From the NCBI GenBank assembly GCA_020629895.1, contig JAHDCM010000271.1, forward strand, positions 1 to 5,524: a DNA stretch of 5,524 nt, read 5' to 3'. A program made the position numbers and the translations under genes. The notes under the pieces were generated by a model. That model was not told the origin of the DNA. It ran no database searches and saw only the letters and a program-made list of their open reading frames with translations. Shown here piece by piece: positions 5,366-5,524 of this stretch. Origin of the DNA: Bacteroidota bacterium (GTDB lineage: Bacteria > Bacteroidota > Bacteroidia > Chitinophagales > UBA2359). Position 1 is the first letter of the stretch; each line of letters begins with the position of its first letter.

Positions 5366-5524
5366 TGGGCGTGTCCCCATTTTTGCCAATCAAACTACTA
5401 GCTTTCACCAAGCTGACAGGTTTCGATTGGCAAAAATGGCGTCGGGCTATCCGTTTGTAGTTGTCTTATACCCACTAGTTCAGCATAATCCTAGCAGTGT
5501 CTTCCTTCGTCAGCCCTGCTAGTT
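5366..5524 (-). repeat. Structured repeat element, right copy (putative ncRNA/leader)
   Basis: The second copy of the element, reading leftward. The conserved 5' domain runs from 5522 to 5441, the copy-specific hairpin from 5439 to 5377, and the invariant GGACACGCCCA box from 5376 to 5366. Paired segments corresponding to the left copy are P1 (5522-5517 with 5496-5491), P2 (5516-5513 with 5447-5444) and P3 (5487-5481 with 5453-5448). In P1 the closing pair is A-T where the left copy has G-C; in P3 one C-G becomes a T-G wobble. The box ends 24 nt before the Crp/Fnr ATG, so any transcript of that gene starting at or above the element carries it as a 5' leader. It could equally be the 3' end of a gene beyond the window. 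No clear Bacteroidota promoter is seen inside it. Confidence 0.8.
5377..5439 (-). other. Copy-specific long hairpin of the right element
   Basis: Arms 5425-5439 and 5377-5391 pair perfectly over 15 bp. After one bulged base the stem continues for 4 bp (5420-5423 with 5392-5395). Inside the loop, 5400-5404 and 5410-5414 form a 5-bp stem with a 5-nt loop. Read in the element's direction the stem has a T run near its 5' base and an A run near its 3' base, as in the left copy, although the sequences do not match. The in-frame TTG and ATG at 5389 and 5380 that extend the Crp/Fnr frame lie in this hairpin. Confidence 0.85.

Noticed and set aside
1..5524. Insertion sequence or composite transposon bounded by terminal inverted repeats
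   Set aside because: No transposase or recombinase gene is present, the copies are only about 83% identical in their conserved part, the hairpins are unrelated, and target-site duplications cannot be seen because the window ends at the repeats.

Overview
The window looks like chromosomal DNA from a Bacteroidota species. It is AT-rich, starts lack Shine-Dalgarno sequences and are preceded by A-rich leaders, and TAnnTTTG-type -7 promoter elements precede genes. The helicase, Crp/Fnr and SRPBCC proteins also look like Bacteroidota versions. A saprospirian-type lineage is possible, but this is a guess. No plasmid, phage or transposase gene is visible.

Layout. Bases 1-151 (+) and 5366-5524 (-) hold two diverged copies of one structured element, pointing inward. 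Each has a conserved 82-nt 5' domain (68 of 82 bases identical by hand alignment), then a long hairpin whose sequence is unrelated between copies, then the invariant box GGACACGCCCA. One base pair differs in a compensatory way between the copies, which points to a functional RNA or DNA fold. Between them lie six genes: a DEAD-box RNA helicase (204-1478, -); an unrecognised acidic-centred protein (1550-2680, -); a divergent TetR-family regulator (2791-3354, +) with a likely operator; an alpha/beta hydrolase of the haloalkane dehalogenase/epoxide hydrolase type in operon with it (3358-4245, +); a convergent SRPBCC-fold protein (4217-4675, -); and a Crp/Fnr-family regulator (4757-5341, -) whose leader is the right-hand element.

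How the genes fit together. The TetR gene and the hydrolase are 3 nt apart and probably form an autorepressed unit responding to a small organic molecule. The SRPBCC gene lies 81 bp downstream of the Crp/Fnr gene on the same strand and may be co-transcribed with it. The helicase has its own putative promoter and a leader with two small palindromes, and starts at TTG. The genes look like ordinary accessory or housekeeping genes. The element pair is the least explained and most interesting part. The longest gene-free stretch is 1-203, which is the left element plus a short low-complexity tail.
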